From Ilex aquifolium (lineage: Eukaryota > Streptophyta > Magnoliopsida > Aquifoliales > Aquifoliaceae), in assembly GCA_951799425.1 (NCBI GenBank), contig OX637391.1:24786551-24850550 (forward strand): 64,000 nt of DNA. Direction: 5' to 3'. The translations under genes and the position numbers were made by a program. The notes under the pieces were generated by a model. The model was not told where the DNA came from. It was given only the letters and a program-made list of their open reading frames with translations, and ran no database searches. This document shows positions 35,543 through 48,232 of this stretch, in pieces. Numbering within the stretch: position 1 is the stretch's first letter; every line of letters begins with the position of its first letter.

Positions 35543-35863
35543 ACGTTCGAACGCCAGGTAATATTCGAACGTTGACTGCTTACAGTACTCAGTCTCTGAT
35601 GAAGCTTCTGCTGGAACTTGAAAGTACTGGGAGCTCAGTCCGTTCGAACGCCAATAGACCGTTCGAACGAGAATAACATTCGAACGCCAATAGACTGTTC
35701 GAACGAAGAGTACTTACAGTACTTTGGCCTCTGACAGAAACACAAAAGTACTGGAAGCTCACCACGTTCGAACGCCAAACCACGTTCGAACGATTTGTTT
35801 AATTCCTTCTACCCACGTTCGAACGTCACCAACGTTCAAACGTTACAACTCAGGCTATAAAAG
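35543..35863 (+). promoter_or_regulatory. Palindrome array and TATA box upstream of env-like ORF (C)
   Basis: TTCGAA palindromes form pairs at about 35543-35570, 35640-35706 (two pairs), 35764-35791 and 35815-35842. TATAAAAG follows at 35856-35863 and the env-like ATG at 36073. C has one more pair than A. Same reasoning as for 9240-9509. Confidence 0.65.
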
Positions 35864-36072
35864 CCTGGCTCGTCTTCTTTATTTCAAAACCCTCCAAAAC
35901 TTCTGAAAACCCGAAAAACCTTGGAGACCCTGCACTACCCAGACCCCAAAACCCCAACCATTCTCCATCTTTAACAAAAATCAACACTCCCAAGACATTT
36001 GCCACTTCAAGAAGATCCATCTTCACAAAGAAATCAAAAATTTCAAAACCATCCAGCTCAAAAACCAAAAAA

Positions 36073-37117
36073 ATGCCAAGAGTCAAGCTTCCTGCCAGGA
36101 GGAACCCAAACACCCAAGAGCCAAACTTTGTCGAAGAAGTGGTGGAGGTGAGAGAAGGATTACCACCACTCACAAGGAGATACGACAAGACTCGGTTTCT
36201 CACAGCTCTAAAAGCAAACAGGTATGAAAATTTCTACCAAAACAAAGCCATTGTTTGTGAAAGAGATGTGATTTTGGCTGATTTTGCGGAGTTGGGGATT
36301 TTTTGCGGAAATGGAAAGGAGGGGATGGTTGTTTTATTTGAGGAATGGTGGAGACGCCGTTGTTGACTTGGTGCGGGAGTTTTACTCCAACGCCGAGATT
36401 ATCGACGGGGAAATTCGAACTTATGTAAGGGGAATCCATGTGGACGTTGATAAGGATTATATTTGGGGGGCAAGGCAAGAAGTGCCTCGGGTCCCAAATC
36501 TCGTTTATCCCCCAAGGAAGAATGTGGCGATGAATGAGGTGGGGAGAGAACTAACGGGAGTACCCAACTTTTCATGGGCAGGGAAGAAATTTTTTAGACA
36601 AGGGGAGCTTAGTGATAAATATAAGATGTTGAATTTGATTACGGTGTCCAACTTCGCTCCCGTAGGAAGAAAGAATGAGATTCTACCCGACATGGCCCGA
36701 CTTCTGTATGCCATTGGCAAGGGACATAGCATTGACCTCCCCTCTCTCATCCTGAGCGAAATGAAGAAGGGGTGTGATGTAAAGAGGAGCGCACTCCCTT
36801 TTGGTACTTTGGTGACTGAAATGTGCACAGGGCATGGGGTGAGGGTAAAACCTGAGATGGAGATTCAAAAGCCAATGGGGCCACTGAACAAGGCTTCCTT
36901 CCGGAGAAGCCAAAGTCATAGTGGCAGCCCAGCAGCAAGGCAAGAAGAGCCCCCGGCCCACGGAGTGGATGAAGTGCAAGAGGAGCTAGTGGACAAGGAG
37001 GAGAGTGAGAGAGAGGGATTTCTATTTCTGTCCTTGTTTTTTTTATGTTTGTTCAAAGTGCTTCTTTTTATGAATTTCTTCTTTGATAGTTGTAAGTTTT
37101 TGTGTGGTTGTGAATGA
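36073..37117 (+). pseudogene. Env-like ORF of element C, one frameshift
   Basis: It starts MPRVKLPARRNP and reads to about residue 77, where an extra T in a run (36299-36304) shifts the frame; the rest is open to 37117. Together this is the full-length form of the A remnant, about 345 codons. Recognisable segments are LVREFYSNAEI, YVRGIHVDVDKDYIWG and ALPFGTLVTEMC, the last shared with B's env-like protein. The end is acidic, then strongly hydrophobic (about 37015-37095), so it could be tail-anchored. The env label rests on position and family, not on any shown function. Confidence 0.8.
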
Positions 37118-38837
37118 ATTGAACTGTTGATGTTAAAAGACGATATTTTGAAATGAATGGTTCCATTTATCACTTTTCTTTGTTTTAATGCATTTGTAGA
37201 TTTAGCATAAAAATTAAAAGGTGATGGAACAAATGTGGATGTTAAGAATGCTTGCTAGAGTAAATATGCACATGATCGGTTTGACACCTCCATTTATCAA
37301 CCGAGACTTAAAACCACATTTCTTGAAAATATTGGTATTCTCTCTATACTTAAATTGTCATATGTACATCGATATTTGTTATTTTAAAAGTACAGGAGGA
37401 TCTAACTTGCAAATGGAATTGGTATATAACCAATACCCCCTGGAAAACCCGACATACACAGTGGAGATAACAAAGAACACCAGGGTGAGTTTCGAACCTA
37501 ACGATGCTTTCGAGAGACAATCAATGTTTACTCAAGTAAATTCTTTTCAAATCTCAATTTTTGAATGATCTCATTAACCGTGCTTTGATTAACGCACTTA
37601 AAAGTGATCTATTGACATATCCCACACGGAACCATCGCATACGACACATACATGTGCACATGCTTGAGAAATGATCTTAGGCCATCTTTGATATAATATT
37701 GAGCCTTAGACCTTTCTTTGAAAAAAAATTTATCCTTCGTTAGCCGTGTTTGAGCCATCAATGTATAATGTTTTATTTGATAAACCTACATGATTACCAA
37801 TCCACAGGAAAACATACTTGACATACCTTGGCTATCTAATTTTCTTACATCCTCTTTGTAAGATGACACAGAAAAAGGAAAAGAAAAAGGAGCATTCGAG
37901 ATTATCATCCAAGAAGAGTTAATTGGAACAATTGAAACAAAACAGATGCAAAAAGGCAAGAACTTGCCAAGAAAGTGAAAAAATGAGAAAAATGAAAGAA
38001 AGAAATGTCATCTCTCGGCAAAATATCAAGAAGTTAGAAAAAGGTGTGCTACAATACGCAAACAGCGGATAGCTTTTGAAAATCCCTGACGTCGTTTCGT
38101 TAGCCACTAACCTCTGGCCACGCTACAACCCATGAAAAGCCCTAATTGATCTCAAGTATGTTACATGCATGTGTTGTTAATCACAATTGGGATATGGTAA
38201 ATAGCATTCATTTTAATTGCATTAATATTCTTTCATGAGATTATGCCAAACATAAGTAGTTGCTTCTTTAAAATTTCACTCCTTTCCTAAATTGTGCATG
38301 TGATTTTTCGATTGGCCATCTTCTGATCACATGATCTGTGAGAAACAAGTCACTATAATCAGAGTGAACCTTTGCTGAGAGTATACTACGTGAGGTTTGT
38401 GAAATCGAAACTATCCATGAAAGGTAATAAAAGGGAGTATTTGTTACATAACAATTCTTGTTGCTTGAATGATCATTCCTATTGCATTGAGAATTTCAAA
38501 TACCAATGTAACAAATGATAATTTTTGCATAGAATGAATACCTGTGAAATAAGGACGTGTGAGACATAAGTCAAAAATTGAAAATCTGGTGTCCCAACGA
38601 CCATGATGCTGATTTACTTTAGTTAGCATTCTCCTATGCACATCTGTTCGACTGAAGTTTGTGGGTAGCTTCTCTAGAAACCCTCACGAGACAACACTCG
38701 TCCGCTAGGGTAAACCTAGTGGTTCAACGGCTTGTTGCATAAGCTAAATGCAACCGGATGACCTACGAAAATGGCATTAGGAGTATAATTTTCTTTTTCA
38801 TATTACTAGAGACTAGCAATATTTAGGTTGGGGAGTG
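37118..38837 (+). other. Noncoding 3' module of C, ending in polypurine tract
   Basis: It is homologous to 10265-12032 in A, including an A/G-rich stretch near 37870-38045. It ends in GGTTGGGGAGTG (38826-38837). No supported gene. Confidence 0.7.
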
Positions 38838-40801
38838 TGATTAGTACTTAAAGTTGACATATTATTATGACATTTTAAGACTAATTGTACTTTAATGGAG
38901 TTTAAGTGATGTCATTTCAGGCCCTAAACTGAACAAGGACCCAAGAACAACAAGTACCACACTTGGATGCAGTACCAGTACATTAGAGCCCAAAATTGGA
39001 GAAGCTTGGAGCACAGCCAGAACATTCGAACGCCAACTCACGTTCGAACGTCCACAATACACTGTAGCAGACTCAAATGTTGAAGAGAAGGCGTGTTGCA
39101 GTTAGGAAAGAAGACTGGAGCGCTGAAGTACTTGAGTGTCACGTTCGAACGCCAACTCACGTTCGAACGTGCACTTGAGTTGATGGAAGACCAGACCACT
39201 GCAGAGAGTTGGAACTGCACTTCACACGAGACCAACAGATCACTCGAGTGAAAGGGGTCAGAGCAAATTTGGCGTTCGAACGCCCTCAGTGCAAAAATAG
39301 AAGAAACGTTCGAATGGCAGTCAACGTTCGAACGCCCTCAGTGCAAAAACAGAAAGAACTTTCGAACGCCAACTAACGTTCGAACGTCATTCACAGACTG
39401 GCAGCAGAGTTGTTGACTGTTCACTTGGACTTGGGCGGCAAACACTATTCTTTCACCCCCCCCCCCCCTTTCTCATCCTCTTGCCTATAAATACTCCCCT
39501 TGTTGGAGAGCTAAAGGAGCCAAGCATATTAGGAAGTAGAATAGTGATGGAGGCTTAGACTCCCACTCTCATTGTAGTTAGTTCATTTTCCTTATAAAGT
39601 CTTTATTTTAGAGATTAGTTTGCCTTTAGCCCAACATCTCTTGCTTGTTATAACAGTAGTTTTATGCTTATGCTTATGTTTATGCTTTCATTTCTCATGC
39701 ATAGAAGAGAAATAGCTCACATCTTGGTTGAGGAAGCAACCCTCCAATTCTTGGTTGAGGAAGCCACCCTCCAAATGTGACTAGCTTTCTTCTACTTTTA
39801 TTGTTCATGCATTTCACTTCCATTGCTTGAGCCTCCTTCTTTCTTAGAAGAGTGAAACTCTTCCACTTTTCTAGAGCTTTATTAAAGCCGTGAAGGGTGG
39901 AACGTGATTCACCCATTCTTTGTGGAAGATTAGCTCCGCGTTTGTTGTTGCTTTATCTTTTAAAGTTCTCCACTTCGAGGGATGAACATCACTCACTTTT
40001 CTAGATTTACCCAAGCCATGAAGAGTGAGTAGTTTCTCATTCACTCTTTAGTGAGAGGAGAAGGGCATGTATAAGTTATCCGGGAATCACCTTTGTGCAA
40101 TGTTCTCTTATGCTTAACGTTTATTTCTTCTTGTTACTGGATGATTGATTGCATCTAGCAAAGCTAAGGTACTTTGTATAATTATGAGCTCTTTCTATGA
40201 CATGGATGACTCCTGCATAGAAAGACTCATCAGTTCAAGGCAAGTACCCCGGCTAGATCCTCATGACTGCCCTTCAATCTCCCCCCTTATTGTACTTCAT
40301 TTAAAGAATGGACTATTAATATCATGATTCGATGTCTTGTAGAAACACTTGCTTGTTTGTAGACGGGTTAAGTCTCGGCACAGGCAATTCTTGTAAACTT
40401 CTAAAAAGACATCGAAATCATATTCTTAATTCTCACAATCCATCTTTATCTTCCGATTAACTTGCTGTTGACACGGGAGTTAATTGAGTTATCAAGCACA
40501 ATTATGACAAACCGGATAACTAACTACATGTCCAGATCCTTGCACTAAAGAGTGACTCTTTTTAATTAGCATTTATCTCCTATTTTGTTAAGAAAATCCT
40601 CCTGGAAAGAATCTTATATTATGTCCAGCAAAACCCATATCTCACAGCAAATCTAAAATGTTACAATCAAAAGGTCTCTACCACTGCTTGCCTTAGAAAT
40701 ATCAACAAAAGTTCCCTGTGGATTCGACTCTGGACTCAAACCGGATTATTACTACAGCTTGACCGCCTGCACTTGGGTGTACACATTGGATCAAGCCATC
40801 A
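38838..40801 (+). repeat. 3' LTR of element C
   Basis: The LTR is 1964 bp, near-identical to 26631-28599. C13 (39456-39468) precedes TATAAATA (39486-39493). It is followed by AGTGA, the target duplication. Confidence 0.95.
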
Positions 40802-40885
40802 AGTGACACTCCCCTTATCCATACATTACACATTTTGAGGGATAGATCTTAGAGGTTAGGAAACAACAAGGTTTTTGGTCAAGCA
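40802..40885 (+). repeat. 3' LTR of element B, last part
   Basis: It continues the B LTR after element C; 40802-40806 is the duplicated AGTGA. It is the reverse complement of 18439-18517 and ends in GGTCAAGCA. Confidence 0.9.
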
Positions 40886-41390
40886 ATGGCCTTTGCTCAG
40901 CCCTTTTTCAAAGTGTTTGTTCCTTAGCACTTAGCTAGGGACTTTCAATACTTGGAAATTTCTCTAAGAAGACTTGGTCCTCTTGGGCCTTTCTTCGAAG
41001 AGTTTGTTTTTGTGTACACACCGACCCACCAATCTAATCGAACTTAGAACATTACCCGTTTGGTTTAAATCGTCATGCCTAACCTTAGGCATGGATCTAA
41101 TCATATGGCTATGCCTGATTTAGGCTTCTACCTCTATTAGGATTTTTGCCTCCCTGCCTTGGCAGTAGGATAGGTTTAATAAACTAAGAATTTGACAAAT
41201 TCTTCATGAACTTTTATAAAAAATGATTTTGACACACAAAGAGAAATATTCTTGACAAAGGTACTCTCTTTCTTTCCTAACGCTACGGTCCTATAGGGGG
41301 CACCCCTATTCCTCGAAGGTACTTTGGAGTTCGTATTCGTGAAGACATTTTAGAAATAGAGCTTTCACAGATTAGTTGTATTCGAGGTTC
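40886..41390 (-). other. Post-pol noncoding part of E
   Basis: AT-rich sequence after the integrase end. I see no open frame or repeat to name. Confidence 0.5.
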
Positions 41391-44308
41391 GGGGTTCCCG
41401 CCTCTGGTCCATAGTCTCGAGTTCTAGGATCCATTTCCTCCTACTTGGGTTACTTCATAAGGCCCCTCCCAGTTGGCACCTAACTTCCCATGCGTTGGAT
41501 CCTTTGCGGCCCCATGACACGTCTGAGCACTAGGTCCCCAAGAACAAAAGCATGGGGATGAACTCTCCTATTGTTGGCTCGAGCTATTTGCTGCTGATAG
41601 GCAGCTATGTGAACAACTGTTGACTCCCTTTTTTCATCGAGCAGATCTAATTCTTGGCTAATGGCGGTTTCATTACTCCCATTCATTGCTAGGTCGGTTC
41701 TAAGCGTAGGCAACCCAATTTCCAAGGGTATCACGTCTTCCATTCTATAAGCAAGTGTGAATGGAGTTTCCCTCGTTGCGTGTCAGGGTGTGGTTCGGTA
41801 CAATACATCCACAGAATGCTGGGCAACTCTTCTACCCATCTACCTTTTGCTTTCTCCAATTCTTTTTGATTCCATCAAGCATGGTTTTGTTCAAGATTTT
41901 TGTCTACTCGTTACTCTGCGGGTAGGCTGGCGCGGAGTAACAATTCCGAATTCCATGTTGTTTATAGAAAGCTTTGAAGGGCCCACTATCAAATTAGGTC
42001 CCATTGTCAGAAATAAGGAAAGCTGGTATGCCATACCTTGTGATGATGTTCTTTCACACAAATTTTCTGGTATCTATATCTCTTAGGTTAGCCAAAGGTT
42101 CCACTTCTACCCATTTCATAAAGTAATCGGTTGGAACTACCAGCAACCACTTGTTCCCTAAAGCTCGGGGTAACAGACCAACTATGTCAAGCCCCTACTA
42201 TGCGAAAGACCAAGGGCTTGTTACCAAGGAATTGGGGAAAAACTGGCACTTCTCGCAGCGCCTAACACAAACTATTGTGCATCTTTTTGCGTGTATAGCC
42301 ACCAATATCCTTGAGAAAGTGTTTGGTGAGCCAGTGACCTTCCCCTTGTGTGTGCTCCACAACTTCCCTCATGGATTTCCAATAGGAAATCCTAGACCAA
42401 GTCAGGATATATATACCTTAGGTACAGTCTGGAGAACGAATGTTGGTAAAGCTCTTGTTTTGGGGATAACCAGAACCTAGCTGATTTGAGCCGCACCTTA
42501 TGTGCTTCCTTTTTGTTTTTTGGAAGGTCTCTGGTCTTGAGGTAACTGACAATCTCATCCATCCAGCTTGGTTTAGTCTCATTTACAAGGACTTCTTTTA
42601 CTGGTAGAGGCCTAATGCTCAGCTCAATTTGGTATTCTTTATAATGGCTCTCTCTCCTTTTTCATTTACGACCGAAGCTAGGGAGGCTAGCGCATCAGCA
42701 TGCGTATTTCTTTTGCAGCTGACCTGCCTAATGTAGAACTCTAGGATTCGACCGAGCACTTTCATGGACAAATCATAGTAGGCGATCATCCTTTCATCCT
42801 TGCCAAGTATTCTCCGAGTATCTGATTCATCACCTGTTGTGAATCGAAAAAGATTTGAAGTCTTTTAATATTCAAATCGATTGCAAGCTTCAGTTGAGCT
42901 AGCAAGGCTTCATACTCTGTCTCGTTGTTTGAGACTTGGAAACCGAGTCTTACTGCTCTTTAAAGTACATCCCCCTCCGGGCTTTCAAGTATAACACCAA
43001 TTCCTGCTCCTTCGTAATTCGATGAACCGTCGATGAATAGGTTCCAACTTCTTTTTGTGTCCGCCACATCATTCAGATGTGGGGGTTACATTTCGACGTG
43101 ATGATCCCTGGGTGAGAATTTAGTGATGAATTCGGCCACCACTTGCCCCTTTATTTTAGTTCATAGCTCAAAGAGGATGTTGTATTCCCTGAACACCACG
43201 ACCCATCCAGATAATCTTCCGGATAGGTCGGCTTTTCTAAACAAGGTTTTAAGTGGTAGTTCGGTAAGCACTACTATGGTGTGGGCTTGGAAGTAGTGTC
43301 ACAACTTTCGAGCCGCATTTATGAGTGCGAGCACCAGCTTTTCGAGTGGCAACTATCTCGTCTCGATATCAAGGAGCATCTAACTAACATGTTAGATCAG
43401 ACACAACCCTTTTTGGGAGTTCTTTATCAGGCCACCGCTGACTACATGCTCAGATAGTGCTAGGTATAACGACAATCGTTCCCCTACGGATGGTGTCGTT
43501 AACAGGGGTGAAGCAGCTAAATAGAACTTCAGGTTATTGAAGGCCTTTTCACACTCCCGATCCCATATCTGCTCGCCTTTCCATTTAATGGACTGAAAAA
43601 ATGGTCGACATTTATCAGAGGCTCAGGATATAAACCTACCCAATGCTGCTGCCATCCCTATTAACCTTTGCACTTCTTTAATCGTTTTTGGCGGTTGAAA
43701 CTGTGTCAAGGCCGCAACTTGATCTGGATTCACCTCAATTCCACGATGAGTGACTAAGAAGCCTAAAAAAATTTGGAACCAACCCCAAATGCACATTTTG
43801 AAACGTTTAGCTTTATCCTGTATCTGTGAAGGACGTCCAAAAAGTTCTCCTTAGATCGGCAATGTGGTCGTTGACTTTTTGACTCTTTACCACCATATCG
43901 TCGATGTAGACTTCCATAATGTCGCCTAGCATGCCTGAGAACATCTTCATCACCGATCTCTGGTACGTTACCCCTGCGTTTTTTAGTCTGAATTGTAACA
44001 GTAAATTCCCTCTAGGGTTATGAATGATGTTTTTTCCGGATCTTGCTCGGCAAGGGGGATCTGGAGCTATCCCTTATACGCATCAAGGAAACTTATTCGT
44101 TCATTACTAGAGGTTGCATCGACAAATTGATCAATCTTACACAAACGAAAGTTGTCCTTTGGGCATGCCTTGTTAAGGTTAATAAAGTCAACGGACACCC
44201 TCCATTTTTCTGTTTTCTTGTTCAACACCACCGTATTCGACAACCAGGTCAGATACTGGACTTCTTTGATGGTCCATGCTTCCAATAGTATTGCTACCTC
44301 TTCCTTTT
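41391..44308 (-). pseudogene. E pol: reverse transcriptase, RNase H, second RNase H and integrase
   Basis: On the minus strand, 44308-44067 gives REVQY-like sequence then the WRVSVDFINLNKACPKD segment of reverse transcriptase. The catalytic YIDD is intact at 43897-43908. Near 43050-42840 a FIDGSSNYEGAG segment followed by NNETEYEALLAQL marks an extra RNase H domain, typical of Tat elements. An integrase finger fragment (RRCEKCQ) is near 42250. The integrase end near 41743-41400 includes AYQQQIARANNRRV and LGANWEGPYEV. Stops and shifts break all domains; the longest clean stretch is under 90 codons. Confidence 0.85.
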
Positions 44309-45616
44309 GTTGGAACGAAAATTCCAAGAATCATTGACAATGCGTATGTATCGAATACAAAAAAAAAAATATTTAAAACCCTACAAGGCTGGAATTAGGG
44401 TTGACCTTCAAGATCGCTCTGGATTAATCTCGTCTCAACACGAACGCAGAAACTGAATATAGACACAGAAAGCAGCTCGCTAAACCTCACGATCTTATGT
44501 CATATATCCCCCAAGGCTAAAAATCTGGATATAGTGTGGGCTGGAAGGACCTCTGAACTTCTATTCTCTCTCTCTCTCTCAGCCTCTCTAAAAAATCTGA
44601 GTAATAAATTGATGCTGATTTAGAGAGTCTAGACGTCTATGTATAGGCTACGACAAAAACCCTAAGGAGAAATAAGGACCAGACTTCCAATGGGCCTAGG
44701 ATTCCTATGTTCAACCTAGAACAAACATCCTACAGCCCATTAATAATAAGTTTAGTCCACTAAAAAATTATTATTGATCTCTTGAGCCTTATCTCAAAAT
44801 TATATTCGAGCTTCTTATTATTATATGCTTAATAATCTCCCCACATTTAAGATTATAGATGTCCATCAATTAAATAAATTACTGACAATTATATTTAATT
44901 AACTTCTTTTATTCCTTAAGACCTTATCACTCAACTTATTTGTCATGCTGGATAATTAAATCCACCTGTAGGGTTTGACATGAACAAAATTTATGTGCTT
45001 CCTCAAAAGGACATCATCAACCTATTTAAATATTAGGACGTGGTTTTCTTTAATAATTAATTTCCACCATACAAATATCATCGTCTCCCAATTCACCGAG
45101 CTTATTGACTCAATATGAATCTCACTCTTTGATGAATTAAAGTAACAATCATTATATGCACGTGACGATTAAATATTTCGGGATTAAGAGCATAAAAAAT
45201 CAAAATAATCATGAGGTATCTTATTGAATTAGTAAAAGATAATAACCTCAACATGGGTATGTTCAATACACAAAGTGCACTAGCGCAATAATACGAGATA
45301 TCAAACAATCAAGATAAACTATGTCAGAATATTACACTACAATTATACTGATGGTGTGTCAATTCCATCTAGGATTGTGAATATATATTTATATTATATA
45401 AGGATCCAATAATTTAGTCTTCTATGCATAAGCCGAACTCTACATACCAGATTATCTACAATGTAAAATATAAGACACACATGCATACTATATATCATAT
45501 ATAATGCAAACATTTTGCCCACATAGATTCTCAATAAAATGGAAAGAAAAAACTTCAATTAATTAATAAAATGAGTTTCACTACAAAAAATAAGCTTTTA
45601 GTATACAACTCTATCA
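44309..45616 (-). repeat. Solo LTR, probably copia type, inserted in E reverse transcriptase
   Basis: The insert is 1308 bp and interrupts E coding sequence. On the minus strand it starts TGATAGAG and ends TTCCAACA, as copia LTRs do, with a GA-rich leader near the end and AT-rich U3. Flanking 5-mers (CTTTT and CCTAT on the plus strand) agree at three of five. Coding similarity resumes on both sides within a few codons, which fixes the ends approximately. Orientation is inferred from the leader-like stretch. Confidence 0.6.
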
Positions 45617-46440
45617 CCTATATTGCCTCCAAATGCTACGGTGCCAACCTTCTATACTTTTGCTTCATTGGTTTGAAGCTCAGGTCAACATTTAGGTGAT
45701 GGCACACGATTTTAGGAGGTACACCTAACATTTTGTACGTCGTCCAAGCGAACACGTCAATGCATTCCTTGAGAAGCGAAACTAATCTTGTGTACTCAAC
45801 CACTAATGAAGAACCTAGCAAGAAATACCTTTCGGCGTCCCCATCTAAAAACACCTTAGTTAGGTCTTCTATGGTGCTCTCGGTCAACTCGATGTGCTGA
45901 TCTTCAATAGTCGACCACTTTGATTGCTATTTCCTATTTTCTTGATTCGTGACCTTATCATGTACCTCTGCGCATCCCTTGCCTTTAACCGAGGTTAGGA
46001 GACAGGTTCGTGAACTTACCTGGTCCCCTCGAACGTCGATTATCCCATCATTCGTCGGGAATCTTAGCACTTGGTGGTAAGCCAAAGGGACCGCTTTCAT
46101 CTTGTGTAACCAGGTACACCGCATAATGGCATTGTATGTGGACTCTACATCCACTACAAGGAACTCCATCATGGTCTCGACCGGTCCTATGCAGACAGGT
46201 AGGGTGATTTTCTCTTTTGGGAAAATTATTTTTCCACTAAACCCCACTAGAAGGATATTCGCTGCCTTGAGGTCCTCCTCTTTGAGGCCTAGCTTCTGAA
46301 AAACACCTAGGTACATGATTTTGAACGAGCTCCCTTGGTCAATCAGCATCTGATTAGCATCAAAATTTACTATTCGTAAGTTAAGAAGGAGTGCGTCATG
46401 ATGCGGGTGGTGTACCCCTATCAAGTCTTGTTCGTAGAAA
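45617..46440 (-). pseudogene. E protease and start of reverse transcriptase
   Basis: 46424-45927 is open for 165 codons. It has a protease-like core (ANQMLIDQGSS; an Asp-x-Gly-Ser site with Gln in the middle), then YNAIMRCTWLHKMKAVPL, typical of Tat protease. 45887-45636 continues with DVFAWTTYKMLGVPP and HHLNVDLSFKPMKQKYRRLAP, the linker before reverse transcriptase. The right edge is where the solo LTR D enters. Confidence 0.85.
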
Positions 46441-46445
46441 CTGAT

Positions 46446-48232
46446 TGATTAGTAGTTAAAATCAACATATTACTATGTCCTTTTTAAGACTAATTATACT
46501 TTGTTGTAGTTTAAATGATGTCATTTGAGGACATAAATTGTACAAGGGACCAAAGGCAATGACTATCAAACTTTTGTGCAACACCAACATATTCTGGAGC
46601 AAAATTGGAAAATCTTAGACCAAGACAAGAACGTTCGAATGTCAATCCACATTCGAACGTTCTCTTGAATTATGGAAGATCAGACTGCTAAAGTGCTGAT
46701 GCATAGCGTGTTGCAGCAAAGAACGAAAACACGCAGAAGTACTTGAGTACAGCGTTCGAACGCCAATCCACGTTCGAATGTTGTCCTAAATTATTGAAGA
46801 CCTGGCTGATGAGTGCAAGGGCAGTGGTTCATGGCGTATGGAAGTAACTCTCCTAGAAGAACAGAGGCCACTTGAGTAGGAGGTTCAAACTACATCTAGC
46901 GTTCGAACGCCATCAAGCAAAGACAGGAAGAATGTTCGAACGCCAGACAATGTTCGAACGTTGTCCCCAGACTGTCTGTAGAGTGGTTGGCTTTCACTTG
47001 GAATTTGCCGGCCTTGCACTATTCTTTCACACTCCCTTGTCCCCCTCATCTTTGCCTATAAATACTCACATTGTGGGAGCTTCAAGGAGGACTTGGTTTT
47101 TAGACTAGACCAACATCTTTTAGCTTGTTATAGAATTAGTCTTAGACTTAGGTTTATATTTACTTACATAAAGGAAGATAGATCATCTTTTGGTTGCGGT
47201 AGAAACCCTCCAAAAGTGACTAGCTTTCTTCTACTTTCAGTATTAGTTTCACTCACTTCCATTGCTTGAGCTTCTTTCTTTCCTTAGAGGAGTGAAACTA
47301 TTCCACTTTTCTAGAGCTTTACCAAAGCTGTGAAGGGTGGAACGTGATTCACTCATTCTTCGTCGAAGATCGGCTCCTTGTGTAGTGTGTTTTATCTTGT
47401 AACTCCTCTACTTGGAGGGATGAGCATCACTCACTTTTCTAGCTTTACTAAAGCCATGAAGAGTGAGTAGTTTCTCATTCACTCTTTAGTAAGAGGTAAT
47501 GGACATGTATAAATCATCCGGAAGTTATATCTGTGCATTTTCGGTTACGCTTAATGCTTTATATTTCCCTTGCTTATTGAATGATTGACTGCATCTAGAA
47601 AAGTTAAGGTACCTTGTATAATCGTGAGTACTTTCTATAATATAGATAACTCTTGCATAGAAAGACTCATTGGTTCAAGGCAAGTACCCCGGCTAGATCT
47701 TCATGACTACCCTTCAATCTTCACCATTATTGTGCTTCATTTAAAGAATGGAATATTAATGTCATGGTTGGATGCCTTGTAAAAATACTTGCCTGTTTGT
47801 AGACGGGTTAAGTCTCGGCACAGACAATTCTTGTAAACTTCTGGAAAGACATCGGAACCATGCTCTTAATCCACCTTTATATTCCGATTAACTTGCTGTT
47901 GACACAAGGGTTAATTGAGTTACCAAGTACAAGTATAATAAACCGGATGATTAACTACATGTCCAGATCCTCGAACTAAAGAGTGACTTTTTATATTTAA
48001 GCTTATCTTATATTTTGTCTAGAAAATCCATTTGGAAAGAATCCTATATTTTGTCCATAAAATACCATACATCACACAACTTCAAAACTAAAAGGTTACA
48101 ATCACTTAGTCTCTGTCACCGCTTACTTCAAAACACCGACAACAGTTTCCTTTGGATTCGACTCCGGACTTAACCGGATTATTACTACAACTTGACCGTC
48201 TGCACTTGGGTATACACATATCGGATCAATTC
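46446..48232 (+). repeat. Solo LTR D of the A/C family, diverged
   Basis: The sequence is 1787 bp, TGATTAGTAG...CGGATCAATTCA, alignable to the A and C LTRs along its length but clearly diverged. Flanks CTGAT (46441-46445) and ATGAT (48233-48237) match at four of five. TTCGAA palindromes remain at 46632, 46650, 46753, 46771, 46900, 46933 and 46951, with 8-bp spacers in each pair. TATAAATA is at 47057-47064. No internal region is present. Confidence 0.9.

Larger units (their letters stand above)
26631..40801 (+). mobile_element. Element C: young, nearly intact Athila-type retrotransposon in B's 3' LTR
   Basis: Element C is 14.2 kb with LTRs 26631-28599 and 38838-40801 and perfect 5-bp target duplication AGTGA (26626-26630 and 40802-40806). 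By eye about 8 substitutions occur in the first 640 bp of the LTR pair, against about 22 for element A. It has a tRNA-Asp primer site, an open gag-pol with two nonsense codons, the small overlapping ORFs, an env-like ORF with one frameshift, and a purine tract before the 3' LTR. It is the same family as A. Confidence 0.96.
1..40885 (+). mobile_element. Element B: Athila-type Ty3/gypsy retrotransposon, 5' end outside window, split by three insertions
   Basis: Element B is read in pieces: gag N-terminus (2-338), gag-pol (13980-18438), integrase end (20201-21089), noncoding module, intact env-like ORF (23368-24714), polypurine tract (25017-25029) and 3' LTR (25030-26630 plus 40807-40885). The pieces rejoin exactly when A (339-13979), the solo LTR (18439-20200) and C (26631-40801) are removed, with target-site duplications at A and C. 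B's own 3' LTR ends in ...CAAGCA at 40885. The bases after it (ATGGC) would be its target duplication, but the partner lies before base 1. Its host is element E. Lineage is inferred from the FMDD reverse transcriptase, the env-like ORF and the homology to A and C. Confidence 0.9.

Noticed and set aside
41757-42480. Two plus-strand open frames of 109 codons
   Set aside because: They are antisense shadows of the decayed integrase of element E.
45579-45600. CACTACAAAAAATAAGC, like the end of a CACTA transposon
   Set aside because: No opposite inverted end or 3-bp duplication was found, and the sequence lies inside the LTR-like insert 44309-45616.
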